From Rhizobium sp. Q54 (GTDB taxonomy: Bacteria > Bacteroidota > Bacteroidia > Flavobacteriales > Flavobacteriaceae): a stretch of DNA of 6,799 nucleotides. Position 1 is the first letter of the stretch, and each line of letters starts with the position of its first letter. The notes beneath the pieces are model-generated. The model ran no database searches, had not been told where the DNA came from, and was given only the letters and a program-made list of their open reading frames with translations. The DNA is taken from positions 1 through 6,799 of the forward strand of contig CALPLL020000098.1 in NCBI GenBank assembly GCA_943324395.2. The letters run 5' to 3'. The translations under genes were made by a program, and so were the position numbers. Positions 6,642-6,799 of this stretch are shown one piece after another.

Positions 6642-6799
6642 GTGAAAAATTTAGAGGTATGTCTCAATCAATTGGAATCAAGAATTCCGCTATTTGCAAA
6701 AGAAAATTCCGAGATTTCTAAATCAAATGTTGGTTGGCACATTGAACACTCTCTATTAACCTTGAATGGCGTAATTAAATTTTTGACACATTCGAACCC
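6642..6799 (+). CDS. DinB-like / DUF1569-type protein, N-terminal part (3' end outside window)
   Basis: An open frame from GTG at 6642 runs to the window edge, giving 52 full codons. It is too short in the window to be listed by length alone, but the protein reads Met(GTG)-Lys-Asn-Leu-Glu, then a leucine-patterned helix, then Gly-Trp-His-Ile-Glu-His-Ser-Leu-Leu-Thr-Leu-Asn-Gly-Val-Ile. This pattern of one helix followed by a His-bearing second helix recalls small DinB-fold proteins of about 150 residues (DUF1569 group) in flavobacteria. The DinB fold often binds a metal through histidines; His34 and His37 are candidates, but the rest of the site lies outside the window. GTG is the only reasonable start: an in-frame TAG lies at 6621-6623, and the ATG at 6640 is followed at once by TGA. 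The gene begins 32 nt after nuoN on the same strand, with no terminator visible between them, so read-through from the nuo operon is possible. The family call is by recall and moderate; a role in respiration is not implied. Confidence 0.65.
   Translation, partial: MKNLEVCLNQLESRIPLFAKENSEISKSNVGWHIEHSLLTLNGVIKFLTHSN

Noticed and set aside
6640..6642. ATG at 6640 as the start of the last gene
   Set aside because: It is immediately followed by TGA; the overlapping GTG at 6642 opens the conserved frame.

Overview
The window is AT-rich and tightly packed, with every complete gene on the + strand. It holds the distal, membrane-arm half of a respiratory complex I (NADH:quinone oxidoreductase) operon, nuoI-nuoJ-nuoK-nuoL-nuoM-nuoN. 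Several features point to Bacteroidota, most likely a Flavobacterium-like member of Flavobacteriia. No Shine-Dalgarno sequences are visible ahead of the starts. TAA is the stop codon of all six nuo genes. The subunit sequences have a flavobacterial flavour, and both flanking genes belong to families familiar from flavobacteria. The organism assignment is inference from sequence character; no search was run.

Layout. Positions 2-358 are the 3' part of an ORF6N-domain (phage antirepressor-like DNA-binding) gene that starts before the window. Its stop codon lies inside a roughly 80-nt structured intergenic element (about 353-431), which resembles a dispersed repeat I recall from flavobacterial genomes. 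nuoI starts at 448. nuoI/nuoJ overlap by 1 nt, and the nuoJ/nuoK, nuoK/nuoL and nuoL/nuoM gaps are 1, 4 and 7 nt, so this is one transcriptional unit. nuoN follows nuoM after a 73-nt AT-rich spacer with a short perfect inverted repeat. After nuoN, a gene of the DinB/DUF1569 type starts with GTG at 6642 and runs off the window.

How the genes work together. NuoI is the 2x[4Fe-4S] ferredoxin-like subunit that passes electrons towards the quinone site. NuoJ and NuoK link the quinone site to the proton-pumping arm. NuoN, NuoM and NuoL are the three antiporter-like proton channels. The key charged residues of each subunit are present and all six genes are intact, so the encoded half of the complex looks functional.

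The main oddity is upstream of nuoI. Its usual neighbour is nuoH, but here an ORF6N gene and a repeat-like RNA/DNA element occupy that place. This suggests either an insertion into the operon or a split nuo locus. I found no wholly new system in the window; that junction is the part most worth following up.
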